64,000 nt of DNA, taken from contig NZ_LT629945.1 of assembly GCF_900104675.1 (NCBI RefSeq), positions 5,001 through 69,000 on the forward strand, written 5' to 3'. Shown piece after piece: positions 42,928 through 50,829 of this stretch. The number at the start of each line of letters is the position of its first letter. The first letter of the stretch is position 1. A program made the translations under genes and the position numbers. Source of the stretch: Angelakisella massiliensis. Its GTDB lineage: Bacteria > Bacillota > Clostridia > Oscillospirales > Ruminococcaceae. Under the pieces are notes generated by a model. The model worked only from the letters and a program-made list of their open reading frames with translations, was not told the origin of the DNA and did no database searches.

Positions 42928-43338
42928 ATTTTGGATCAAATAAAGCTGTCCGGTTTGCCAAAGGAACAACACTCCCCGTGGCCAGTGGGGCAAGTGACAG
43001 GGAGTTCCCCGAAGATGGTGAGATTTTCCGGCAAGTCTGATGACACCGTCTTTCTTTCAAAAGGCAAAGAGAAAAAACGGAAGCAGGGGCGGCTTTGGAA
43101 AAGCGTTTTGTACCTTGTCCACTGGGAATCCCCTTTCATCTGAGTTAAAAAGCCACATCAGCGCCGCTTTCAAAACAAAGGCTTTATCGCAAAATCATAA
43201 TTGGTCCGTTCACAGATACAGGCTGGCAAGGGCGATTGAAGGCTTTCAGCAAGCCTGCGCTATTGGGACCTGCCTCAATTCACTTTTTTCCGTTAATTTC
43301 AGAGCCTCGCTTCCGCCTGATGCAGGAAAATCCTTTTC
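42928..43338. other. 411-nt intergenic region, no gene seen
   Basis: Lies between der and the convergent AlaX-type gene. AT-rich patches occur (43180-43210), but I see no promoter, hairpin or credible ORF. Confidence 0.5.
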
Positions 43339-44571
43339 TCACCCTTCCTGCTGGCGGCAGTAGTTGACCACCGCTGTCCGCAGGCTTTCAGCCCGCTCCT
43401 GCCAATCCTTGCAGAAGGGGCCGCTGCCCTGGGCGAACAGATCGGAGCCGCCGCCCTTTCCGCTGAGGAGCCCTCCTGCCAGCTGGGCGATAAACTTGCA
43501 GCTGCCGGGGGCATCCTTGCTCTTTCCGATGAGGTAGTTGATCCGTTCTCCGTTGGGATAAAGCACCACCGCGGTGGTCCGCTTTCCGGCAGTCAGCTGC
43601 TGAAGAAGGCTTTTGGCCTCCTGGGGAGAACAATCCTCCTCGGCGGCGCAAACCACCCTTCCGCCCTTCTCCTCTGCCGCTCCGGCGGCTTCCAGCAGTT
43701 CCCGGCAGCGATAAGCGCTCAGCCGGGCGGCCTGGGCCTTCAGACGGGCGGAAAGCTGGGTTTGATTCTCTTTCATCCGCCGCACCGCCTCCGGTACTTC
43801 CCCTGGTTTTACAGACAAAAGAGCGCCCGCTGCATAGATGGCCCGGGTCTTTTCCTCCAGGTCCTCCAAAGCCCAGCGCCCGCAGAGAAATTCAATGCGG
43901 CTGCCGCCCCGGTTCCGCTCCTGGCGCAGCACCTTGATGATACCCACCATACCGGTATGGGGGACATGAGTACCGCAGCAGGTGCAGATATCTCCCCCTT
44001 CCACCTCCACGATACGGAGCATCCCCTTGAGCTTTTCATTGCTCTTGCGGGAATGGAGGGAGGAAAGCTGGGTATGGGGGATTTCATAGACCCGTACCGG
44101 ACGATCCTCCCAGATGCACTGGTTGGCCAGCTGCTCCGCCTGAGCGATCTCTTCATCGGTCAGCTCCCGGTCCATGTCGATGGTCACGATCCTATCCCCC
44201 ATATGGAAGCCCACATTGTTTGCTCCCCAAAGGCTCCACAGGGCGTGAGACAAAATATGTTCGCCGGTGTGCTGCTGCATATGATCCAAACGAACCTGCC
44301 AATCAAGGGCGGCTTCCACCGTTGTCCCCGGTTCCAGCGGTTGGTCGCAAAGATGCCAGACCTCCCCTTCCTGTTCCCGGACATGGGAAACCACAGCTGT
44401 CCCGATGGTACCGGTATCGCTCAGCTGTCCTCCTCCCTCGGGGAAAAATACGGTGCGGTCCAGGGACACCTCCCACTGTTCTCCCGCAGGGCGGCAGGCG
44501 GTGACCACCGCCACACAGCTTTTTTGCAATACATCCTCCTGATAAACCCGAATTGTTTGTTTTTTACACAT
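43339..44571 (-). CDS. alanyl-tRNA editing protein (AlaX-L type)
   Basis: A 410-residue protein homologous to the editing and C-terminal parts of AlaRS. The zinc/active-site motif HTGEHILSHAL (HxxxH) and CTCCGTHVPHTG (CxxxH) are intact, so it likely deacylates mischarged Ser- or Gly-tRNA(Ala). A long helical middle and a C-terminal DHHA1-type domain (GERINYLIGKSKD..GGKGGGSDLFAQG) follow, as in AlaX-L. The start follows AAAGGAAGGCTGCGGCC and overlaps the HD gene by 8 nt; the upstream frame is its shadow. Confidence 0.93.
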   Translation of the reverse strand: MCKKQTIRVYQEDVLQKSCVAVVTACRPAGEQWEVSLDRTVFFPEGGGQLSDTGTIGTAVVSHVREQEGEVWHLCDQPLEPGTTVEAALDWQVRLDHMQQHTGEHILSHALWSLWGANNVGFHMGDRIVTIDMDRELTDEEIAQAEQLANQCIWEDRPVRVYEIPHTQLSSLHSRKSNEKLKGMLRIVEVEGGDICTCCGTHVPHTGMVGIIKVLRQERNRGGSRIEFLCGRWALEDLEEKTRAIYAAGALLSVKPGEVPEAVRRMKENQTQLSARLKAQAARLSAYRCRELLEAAGAAEEKGGRVVCAAEEDCSPQEAKSLLQQLTAGKRTTAVVLYPNGERINYLIGKSKDAPGSCKFIAQLAGGLLSGKGGGSDLFAQGSGPFCKDWQERAESLRTAVVNYCRQQEG

Positions 44572-45142
44572 GGCCGCAGCCTTCCTTTCTGATTTTATCC
44601 TCGGTCTGCTCCAGAATCGCCTGGCGCAGCTCTGCCATGGCGGGAGACGCCGCAGCCGCCTCCCTGATGCCATGTGTCCTTTGCAGCTGATACTCATGAT
44701 CCTCCCAGGTGGAGATGGGCGCCTCGTTATGGGACAGCACCGCTTCCGCCTTATCAATGGCTGTCATCAGGCGGGCTTCCGGTGTGGTCCCCTCCTCCAG
44801 CTCCTCAAACAGCTCCGTCAGCCGCTTCCGCTGCGCCGGCTCCAGCAGCTCCAGCAGCTGCTCTACAGCCCTTTCCTCCCGCTGTTCATCCTCCTCTGTC
44901 TTGCGGAAGGTGGGTATATCCCCTGTGATCGCCTCCCCCAGGTCATGAACCAAACACAGCTCCATCACCCGGCGGCAATCGATCTCCGGATGCTCCGGTT
45001 CCAGCAGCAGCGCCATCAGCGCCGCCCGCCAGCAGTGCTCCGCCACACTTTCCCGCCGTCCGTCCTCCCCAATATTGTGGCGGGTACGATGCTTCAGCTG
45101 TTCCGCCTGGCTCAGGAAGTCCAGCAGCCTCTGTGTATCCAT
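44564..45142 (-). CDS. HD domain 5'-nucleotidase-like hydrolase (YfbR/HDDC2-type)
   Basis: A 192-residue HD protein: ESVAEHCWRAALMA, LVHDLGEAITGDIP and TAIDKAEAVLSHNE give the metal-binding H...HD...D set. This pattern is that of YfbR/HDDC2 deoxynucleoside 5'-monophosphatases. First gene of a two-gene operon with the AlaX-type gene. ATG at 45142 follows AAGAGAGAAGGATAAAA. The 45143-45438 region upstream contains no gene I can support. Confidence 0.85.
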   Translation of the reverse strand: MDTQRLLDFLSQAEQLKHRTRHNIGEDGRRESVAEHCWRAALMALLLEPEHPEIDCRRVMELCLVHDLGEAITGDIPTFRKTEEDEQREERAVEQLLELLEPAQRKRLTELFEELEEGTTPEARLMTAIDKAEAVLSHNEAPISTWEDHEYQLQRTHGIREAAAASPAMAELRQAILEQTEDKIRKEGCGHV

Positions 45143-45438
45143 TTTTATCCTTCTCTCTTTTCTCCATCCGGCCTTTTTTCATCAGCGGACAAGGAGCTTA
45201 AATGCTTTTCCGCAGTCCCGGATGGGACGCTCATAAACTGAAAAAACTTCCACCCAAGATATCCGGCTCCCAGGACAAAAGCTTTGCTTCGCCTGCCGTT
45301 TCCTGTCAACCGGAGATAACGTGTATCATTATACACCCTCGCCTGTGGATTTCGCAATTGCCGCTGTATTTTTTCTTTCTCAGCCCACCCATAGACAGCA
45401 TTTGATTTTCCCCTTGGCGTAAAGTCCACTCCCCTGCC

Positions 45439-45467
45439 TTGACAGCAAACCGTCTTTCTGTTAGTAT
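45439..45467 (+). promoter_or_regulatory. promoter of the ABC-F leader
   Basis: TTGACA (45439-45444), 17-nt spacer, TAGTAT (45462-45467). Gives a transcript start near 45474, about 305 nt before the ABC-F start codon. Confidence 0.82.
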
Positions 45468-45473
45468 GGTGCC

Positions 45474-45778
45474 ATCAAATCAAAGACAGGGGTGAAATGG
45501 ATTGCGTCATCTTTCCTGGTAAAAAATCGTACCGGCGCATAAGGAGCAGACGGTTTTTCCGTCTTGTTTCGGTGCGCCTCCAGGAAAGCGGCTCACTCCA
45601 TCTCCACCCACGGAAGGCGGCGGCAAGGTCCCGGCAGCAGCTGGGGCCTAACCGACGTCAGCCTCCGGGAGTCACGGAAAGCAGAGGGCTTTCCTGTGGC
45701 TTTTTTCTTTTCTCCCTTTGAGGAGAAGGCGGGTGCCGAAAAGCTTTGGGCCCGGCTGAAAAACGGAGGTGTTTTTTC
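45474..45778 (+). promoter_or_regulatory. long 5' leader with attenuator hairpin before the ABC-F gene
   Basis: A roughly 305-nt leader. It starts with a possible leader peptide (45497, after AGGGGTGAA: MDCVIFPGKKSYRRIRSR...), and near its end has an intrinsic-terminator-like hairpin: CACGGAAAGC / GGCTTTCCTGTG (45673-45698) followed by GCTTTTTTCTTTT. CCAGGAAAG (45580-45588) and TTTCCTGG (45512-45519) could form a competing structure. ABC-F resistance genes of the Lsa/Vga type are often switched on by antibiotic stalling on a leader peptide; that is the likeliest model here, not proven. No T-box or other known riboswitch motif was seen. Confidence 0.6.
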
Positions 45779-47296
45779 TTGTCTTTGATTGAACTGGAAA
45801 ATCTTACTTTTTCATATGATGGCAGCTGCCGGCGAGTGTTTGAAAATCTTTCCCTCCAGCTGGACAGCACATGGAGGCTGGGACTGATCGGCCGTAACGG
45901 CCGGGGCAAAACCACCCTGCTGCGGCTGCTGGCAGGGGAAATCATGCCGGATCAGGGCAGCCTGTCCGTTCCCACCGGGGGACTGATGTTCCCCTTCTCC
46001 ATCCCAGACCTGTCCATGACGGCGGAGGATTTGGGCTGGACGCTGACAGAGGATTTTCAGCCCTGGCGCCTTGGGCGGGAACTGCGTTTGCTGGGACTGC
46101 CGGAGGAACTATCCCAGCGCCCATTGGCAGCCATGAGCGGCGGAGAGCAAACCAAGGTTCAGCTGGCGCTGCTGTTTGGGATGGAAGACCGGCTGCTGCT
46201 CATTGATGAGCCCACCAACCATCTGGACGCCCAGGGGCGGGCCCGTGTGGGGGAGTATTTGGCCAGTAAAAATGGCTTTATTCTGGTTTCCCATGACCGG
46301 GATTTTCTGGACCGGTCAGTGGACCATATCCTTTGTCTGGGCCGGGGAGGAGTGGAACTGCTTCGGGGCAATTACAGCCTTTGGCAGACGGAGAATCAGC
46401 GGCGCAACGACCGTGAACTGCAGCGGAACCAGGAGCTGAAAAGGGAAATTTCCCGTCTGACCCAGGCGGCCCGGCAGGGAGCCCAGTGGTCGGAGCTGGT
46501 GGAAAAAAGCAAAAAGGGTGCAAACGTCAAGGGAGCTTCCGGCCTGCGCCCAGACCGGGGATATATAGGACACCAGGCAGCCAAGATGATGCGCCGGGCA
46601 AAAAATATCCAGCGCCGCCGTGGAGAAGCTATAGAAGAAAAGCAGGGACTGCTGAAAAATGTGGAAACAGCTCCTCCCCTGGACATTCATCCCCTCCCCT
46701 GTCCCTGGCCCCGGGTGGTTTCTTGCAGGCAGGTATCTATGTCCAGAGGTGACCGGGAGATTCTCTCCGGACTTTCTTTGGAGATTCTTCCGGGGGAAAG
46801 GGTAGCCCTCACCGGTTCCAACGGCTGCGGCAAAACTACGCTGCTTCGCCTGCTGGCCGGAGAAGAATCCCCCTGCAACGGAGCTTTGCTTCTGCCCCAG
46901 GGACTGAAGATATCTGTAGTGCCTCAGGACTGTGCCCTTCCCACAGATGATCTGGAAAGCTTTATCCAACTTCGTCAGCTGGACGGCAGCCTGTTTCGCA
47001 CCATTCTGAGAAAGCTGGGCTTTGAGCGGGAACAATTTGAGATGAAGCTTTCTTCCTGGAGCGCCGGACAAAAGAAAAAAGCGCTGCTGGCCGCCAGTCT
47101 CTGCACCCCGGCCCACCTGTATCTGTGGGACGAACCGCTCAACTATGTGGATCTGGATTCCCGGCTCCAGCTGGAGGAGCTGATTTTACGCTGCCGTCCC
47201 ACCATGGTGCTGGTGGAGCATGACAGCGCTTTTCGGCGGAAGGTGTCCACCAGGACCATTTCCCTGGAGGCAAACCAACAAACCGCGGCCAAATAG
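45779..47296 (+). CDS. ABC-F ribosomal protection protein (Lsa-type)
   Basis: A 505-residue ABC-F protein with two ATPase domains and no membrane segments. First domain: GRNGRGKTT (Walker A), MSGGEQTKVQLALL, LLIDEPTNHLD; second: GSNGCGKTT, SSWSAGQKKKALLAA, LWDEPLNYVD. The linker between (about 190-310) is long and basic, containing RRAKNIQRRR, as in Lsa proteins, which displace lincosamides, streptogramin A and pleuromutilins from the peptidyl transferase centre. The TTG start follows GGAGGTG. Attenuated leader upstream. Resistance phenotype is inferred. Confidence 0.85.
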   Translation: MSLIELENLTFSYDGSCRRVFENLSLQLDSTWRLGLIGRNGRGKTTLLRLLAGEIMPDQGSLSVPTGGLMFPFSIPDLSMTAEDLGWTLTEDFQPWRLGRELRLLGLPEELSQRPLAAMSGGEQTKVQLALLFGMEDRLLLIDEPTNHLDAQGRARVGEYLASKNGFILVSHDRDFLDRSVDHILCLGRGGVELLRGNYSLWQTENQRRNDRELQRNQELKREISRLTQAARQGAQWSELVEKSKKGANVKGASGLRPDRGYIGHQAAKMMRRAKNIQRRRGEAIEEKQGLLKNVETAPPLDIHPLPCPWPRVVSCRQVSMSRGDREILSGLSLEILPGERVALTGSNGCGKTTLLRLLAGEESPCNGALLLPQGLKISVVPQDCALPTDDLESFIQLRQLDGSLFRTILRKLGFEREQFEMKLSSWSAGQKKKALLAASLCTPAHLYLWDEPLNYVDLDSRLQLEELILRCRPTMVLVEHDSAFRRKVSTRTISLEANQQTAAK

Positions 47297-47397
47297 ATCC
47301 ATCATCTTTCCGCGGGTGTGGAGAAACCGGGGCAAAAACTTTTGTGAAAAATTGCTTTTCAGGGAAGCTAGTATCAACAGATTGGAGGCAGATAAGC

Positions 47398-48711
47398 ATG
47401 GGCCAGCAGCGGGAATTTCTTCGGTATGTCATTCCCTCGGTGACGGGGATGCTGGTATCTTCTTTGTATGTGGTGGTGGACGGCATCTTTGTAGGCCGGG
47501 GAATCGGCTCCGACGGAATCGCGGCCATTAACCTTATCTGGCCCTATGTTGCCATCTATATCGCTGTGATCATGATGATTTCCGTGGGCGGCGCGGCTCT
47601 CTCCTCCCATGCCCTTGGCGCCGGAGACCCTGCCCGTGCCAACCGGGCTTTTTCCGCTTCCATGGCGCTGCTGATGGGGGCCGCGCTTGTTTTTACCACC
47701 CTGGGCGTGACCCTGACCGAACCCATCTGCCGTCTGCTGGGAGCGGATGAAACCATTCTTACCTATTGCGTCCAATACCTGCGGTGGTATATGGCTTTCG
47801 GCATCCCCTACGGTTTTTCCATGGGGCTGGGGGTTTTTGTCCGCAATGACGGCGACCCCAACCTTGCCTTCTGTGCCATGATCTCCGGAGCTCTCATCAA
47901 TCTGGTGATGGACTATGTGGCGATTTTCCCCCTTCAGGGAGGGATGCCCGGCGCAGCCATCGCTTCTGGACTGGGACAGGTGGCCAGCACCTTTTTATTG
48001 CTGACCCATTTCTTCCGTGGGCGGGGCACTCTGCGTTTTTCCCGACGTCCCCCTGAACCACGGATGCTGCGGGAGGTGCTGCACACCGGTCTGCCGGAAC
48101 TGACGGTGGATCTGTGCACACCGGTGAATATGTTTACCTACAATTTGATGCTCATGTCCTTTCTGGGAGCCACCGGCGTGGCGGTATACGGCATTATCGC
48201 CTATATTCTCACCATCCTCACCTCCCTGTTTACCGGTGTTTCACAGGGGATACAGCCGCTGCTCAGCCGCAGCTGCGGCGCCGGAGATCAGCAGGGGCTC
48301 AGGCATTTTTTCCGCATGGGGTTGGGCGTTAACTTTTTCCTGGCCGCGGCGGTGTATTTGGCGATATTCTGGTGGGGACGCCCCATCATCTCCATCTTCA
48401 CCCCTGACGGGGAACTGGTGGAAATGGCGGCGCAGGCCATTCGCATTTACGGTCTGTCCTTTCTCTTTGGCTCGGTGAATATCGTGTGCATCACCTTTTT
48501 CCTCTCCATCCGTCAGACCCGTCTGGCCACCTTTCTCTCCTTTTCCCGGGGTGTGGTGCTGAACCTTTTATACATTTTCACCCTCCCCTTCCTGCTGGGT
48601 GTCAACGGCATCTGGGGAACCATTACTGCCGCTGAAGGCACCGCTTTTGTGCTGGTGGGGGCAGGCTTTATCCTCTACCGCCGCCAGCAGCGTCTTGAAA
48701 CACCCAAATAA
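47398..48711 (+). CDS. MATE family efflux transporter
   Basis: A 437-residue protein with about 12 membrane segments. PSVTGMLVSSLYVVVDGIFVGRGIG, ALSSHALGAGD and FGIPYGFSMGLGVFVRNDG are typical of the DinF/NorM-like MATE exporters, which extrude drugs by Na+ or H+ antiport. GGAGGCAGATAAGC precedes the ATG. It starts 101 nt behind the ABC-F gene with no terminator in between, so it may share its regulation. Confidence 0.93.
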   Translation: MGQQREFLRYVIPSVTGMLVSSLYVVVDGIFVGRGIGSDGIAAINLIWPYVAIYIAVIMMISVGGAALSSHALGAGDPARANRAFSASMALLMGAALVFTTLGVTLTEPICRLLGADETILTYCVQYLRWYMAFGIPYGFSMGLGVFVRNDGDPNLAFCAMISGALINLVMDYVAIFPLQGGMPGAAIASGLGQVASTFLLLTHFFRGRGTLRFSRRPPEPRMLREVLHTGLPELTVDLCTPVNMFTYNLMLMSFLGATGVAVYGIIAYILTILTSLFTGVSQGIQPLLSRSCGAGDQQGLRHFFRMGLGVNFFLAAAVYLAIFWWGRPIISIFTPDGELVEMAAQAIRIYGLSFLFGSVNIVCITFFLSIRQTRLATFLSFSRGVVLNLLYIFTLPFLLGVNGIWGTITAAEGTAFVLVGAGFILYRRQQRLETPK

Positions 48712-48767
48712 GCTTGCTTTCCTGGGGTATACTAAAAAATGATCATGGGCGCATCCCGCTCCTGCCA

Positions 48768-48796
48768 TTGACAGACACGCAAACAAGCCCTATGAT
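48768..48796 (+). promoter_or_regulatory. promoter of the superoxide reductase gene
   Basis: TTGACA (48768-48773), 17-nt spacer, TATGAT (48791-48796). Confidence 0.85.
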
Positions 48797-48855
48797 AGAG
48801 ACAGACAGCAGCCATCATTCTCGGCTGCCGGACGTGATAAAAGGAGGTTGCCAAT

Positions 48856-49236
48856 ATGAAACAAAGATTTTTCCAATGTACCCACTGCGGCAATATCATT
48901 GCCTTTGTCAAGGACAAGGGAGTACCGGTGATCTGCTGCGGTGAAAAGATGAAGGAGCTGCTTCCCGGCACCACTGACGCCGCTGTGGAAAAGCATGTTC
49001 CGGTTATCAGCCGGGAGGGCGATCTGGTTACCGTTACAGTGGGTTCCACCCTGCATCCCATGCTGCCGGAGCATTACATTGAGTGGATCTCCCTGGAAAC
49101 CAAGGAGGGCAATCAGCGCAAGGAGCTGAAGCCGGGACAGGATCCTGTGGCTCATTTCATGCTCTGCCCCGGGGACGAGCCTGTAGCCGCTTATGCTTAC
49201 TGCAATCTTCACGGTCTGTGGAAATCCGCTGAGTAA
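48856..49236 (+). CDS. desulfoferrodoxin (2Fe superoxide reductase)
   Basis: A 126-residue protein: an N-terminal rubredoxin-like centre with CTHC and VICCGEKM (four Cys), and a C-terminal neelaredoxin domain with the iron ligands in EKHVPVI, HPMLPEHYIEW and CNLHGLW. It reduces superoxide to peroxide without making oxygen, a defence used by strict anaerobes. AAAAGGAGGTTGCCAAT precedes the ATG. Own promoter. Confidence 0.96.
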   Translation: MKQRFFQCTHCGNIIAFVKDKGVPVICCGEKMKELLPGTTDAAVEKHVPVISREGDLVTVTVGSTLHPMLPEHYIEWISLETKEGNQRKELKPGQDPVAHFMLCPGDEPVAAYAYCNLHGLWKSAE

Positions 49237-49558
49237 GAGCGGCGTTGCAGTCACAAAAAATGAGCCGGAATTTTACAGCAATTGACGCATACTTTTCTTT
49301 CTCTCAGTCCAAAACCTGCTTTCTCCGGAAAGGGCTTTTGGACTGAGCAGAGGAAGCGCACGCATCAAGCCATTTTTCGCAGCCAAAACAGCTGAGGCTG
49401 GGAAAGCACTTAGGGGAAAAGATTGAGCGGCAAACAGCCGCCCGGCATCCCTACCCCAAGATCATCCATTCCGCTGGCTGTTCGGCGTCTTTGATATGGC
49501 TGTATCGTGTTTGAATTTTTCTGCGTTCAATTTTCAGCTGCAGTTTGATTTGCTGAAA
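49237..49558. other. 322-nt intergenic region with a long perfect stem
   Basis: Contains CTCAGTCCAAAA (49305-49316) and TTTTGGACTGAG (49336-49347), a 12-bp perfect inverted repeat with no U-tract on either side; it may still end the superoxide reductase transcript. No gene seen. Confidence 0.55.
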
Positions 49559-49594
49559 GATCCCCTTGGCTGATTAAAATTGGCCAAGGGGATT
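49559..49594 (-). terminator. terminator-like hairpin at the 3' side of repeat copy 2
   Basis: Minus strand AATCCCCTTGGC / GCCAAGGGGATC followed by TTTC. Different sequence from the hairpin after copy 1, but in the same position relative to the repeat. Confidence 0.55.
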
Positions 49595-49799
49595 TGAGCG
49601 TGTCGAGAAAGTTCGACACGCTTCCAGGGGGACCCAATCCCCCTGGATACGCCGCATGGTTCCTGACGAAACCAGCGGCGATACCCCCGGTTTCGCGCCC
49701 CCGTGGGCGCGGGTCGTGGTATAAAAATCAGGCACATGTCCTGATTTTTATGATTTTTAATTTTGTTTGCTCTTTAAAATAGGTTTTTCTACAGTCTGA
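49594..49799 (-). repeat. structured repeat, copy 2 (inverted relative to copy 1)
   Basis: On the minus strand begins TCAGACTGTAGAAAAACC and ends CGACACGCTCAA. Nearly identical to 34146-34350. Differences include GGGGGA/TCCCCC in place of GGGGTA/TACCCC (both stem sides changed), a loop change in GCGCCC-ACGG-GGGCGC, and one A to T in the bulge of the CGCCGC hairpin. It lies downstream of the sortase gene's terminator, on the same strand as that gene. Confidence 0.75.
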
Positions 49800-49812
49800 A
49801 AATGTTTGGATG

Positions 49813-49848
49813 AAAAACTCCCGGCTGCCAGGCAGCCGGGAGCACATT
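49813..49848 (-). terminator. terminator of the sortase gene
   Basis: Minus strand CTCCCGGCTGCC / GGCAGCCGGGAG then TTTTTC. A 12-bp GC-rich stem. Confidence 0.9.
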
Positions 49849-49859
49849 TTTGCCTTTTT

Positions 49860-50801
49860 TTATTTTGTGGAAGGAGCTTTGGGAGAAGGATTCTTCTCCA
49901 CAGTAACCGCTGTCTGCTCCGCGTTCTTGTCCACCAGCTTGGCCATAACTACATAACGGTAATCATTGGGATAACCGGCATCATAGACATATGTACAGGT
50001 GGACAGGGTGAGGATCTTGTCATTGGCGCCCACAGTGGTGCCAAAATTGAACTGAGAACGCTGACGGGCATCGTTGACGATGTTGATGAAATCAGCAGAA
50101 GAGGGATTGGGATCATTGTAATTGAAATACTTCTCGGTATAGAATACGGCAAACACCTGCCATACCATATCAGACTCAGGGGTGGAGAAGTAAATGTAGG
50201 GATGCTCCTTGGCAAAATTCAGATCCAGATATTTCTTCAGCTGAGAGAAGCGTCCGCCATTGGGATCGTCGTTCATGCTGTGGCCATAGATAACAGTATT
50301 CTTGGACAAAGCATCTCTGGAGCCCAAAGTGCAGCGGAAGTCAGCATAATAGCAGCCGTCATAGTTCTGCTTGCCCAGGTTGGTACGGCGCAGGTAATAC
50401 TCATTATCCACAGTCTGTACCACAGATTCGTTAATGGTAGTGCCGGGAACATACAGCCAGCCCACAGTATCCTCGTTGAGCTTATGGTACTCTACGATCT
50501 GGGCCAGAATATCCTTCTGGATCTCAGCAGGGGTACGGGTATCCTCAGAGACGGATGCGCTGGAGCTGCCGGAGCTGGAGGAATCAGAACCGGAGCTGGA
50601 AGAGTCCGAACTGGAAGTGGAGCTGGAGCTGCTGGAACTGGAAGAACTGGAGGAACTGACAGAACCGCTGCTCTCCACCATGGATTCACTGGACTCCTGA
50701 GAGGGCTCATCACCACCGCAGGAAGTCAAAGTCAGTACCATTACAGCGGCCATAACAGCAGCCAGAAGGCGTGAGCTCTTCTTCTTGACGCTAAAATTCA
50801 T
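49860..50801 (-). CDS. class B sortase, lipoprotein form
   Basis: A 313-residue exported protein. The N-terminus has a lipobox LTLTSC (Cys about 28), followed by a very Ser-rich stalk (about 40-85). The rest is a sortase domain: VGWLYVPGTTINESVVQ, the catalytic His in NTVIYGHSMNDD, the Cys in LTLSTCTYV and the Arg in NDYRYVVMAKLV. The distance and insert pattern fit class B. Class B sortases usually have an N-terminal membrane anchor, so lipid anchoring is unusual. Candidates for its substrates are the NPETG and NPQTG proteins at 16424-18806. Starts 28 nt after pyk on the same strand, so it may be read from the pyk promoter. Confidence 0.9.
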   Translation of the reverse strand: MNFSVKKKSSRLLAAVMAAVMVLTLTSCGGDEPSQESSESMVESSGSVSSSSSSSSSSSSSTSSSDSSSSGSDSSSSGSSSASVSEDTRTPAEIQKDILAQIVEYHKLNEDTVGWLYVPGTTINESVVQTVDNEYYLRRTNLGKQNYDGCYYADFRCTLGSRDALSKNTVIYGHSMNDDPNGGRFSQLKKYLDLNFAKEHPYIYFSTPESDMVWQVFAVFYTEKYFNYNDPNPSSADFINIVNDARQRSQFNFGTTVGANDKILTLSTCTYVYDAGYPNDYRYVVMAKLVDKNAEQTAVTVEKNPSPKAPSTK

Positions 50802-50829
50802 CAGGTACACCTCTTACTTTTGATTTTTA

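Noticed and set aside
41343-42929. 528-codon minus-strand frame
   Set aside because: Antisense of der; covers the der terminator and has no ribosome binding site.
45145-45429. 94-codon minus-strand frame upstream of the HD gene
   Set aside because: GTG start with a poor site, no recognisable domain, and a composition consistent with chance.
45474-45778. T-box or known riboswitch in the ABC-F leader
   Set aside because: No T-box consensus (AGGGTGGNACCGCG) or other riboswitch core could be found; kept only as an attenuator-like leader.
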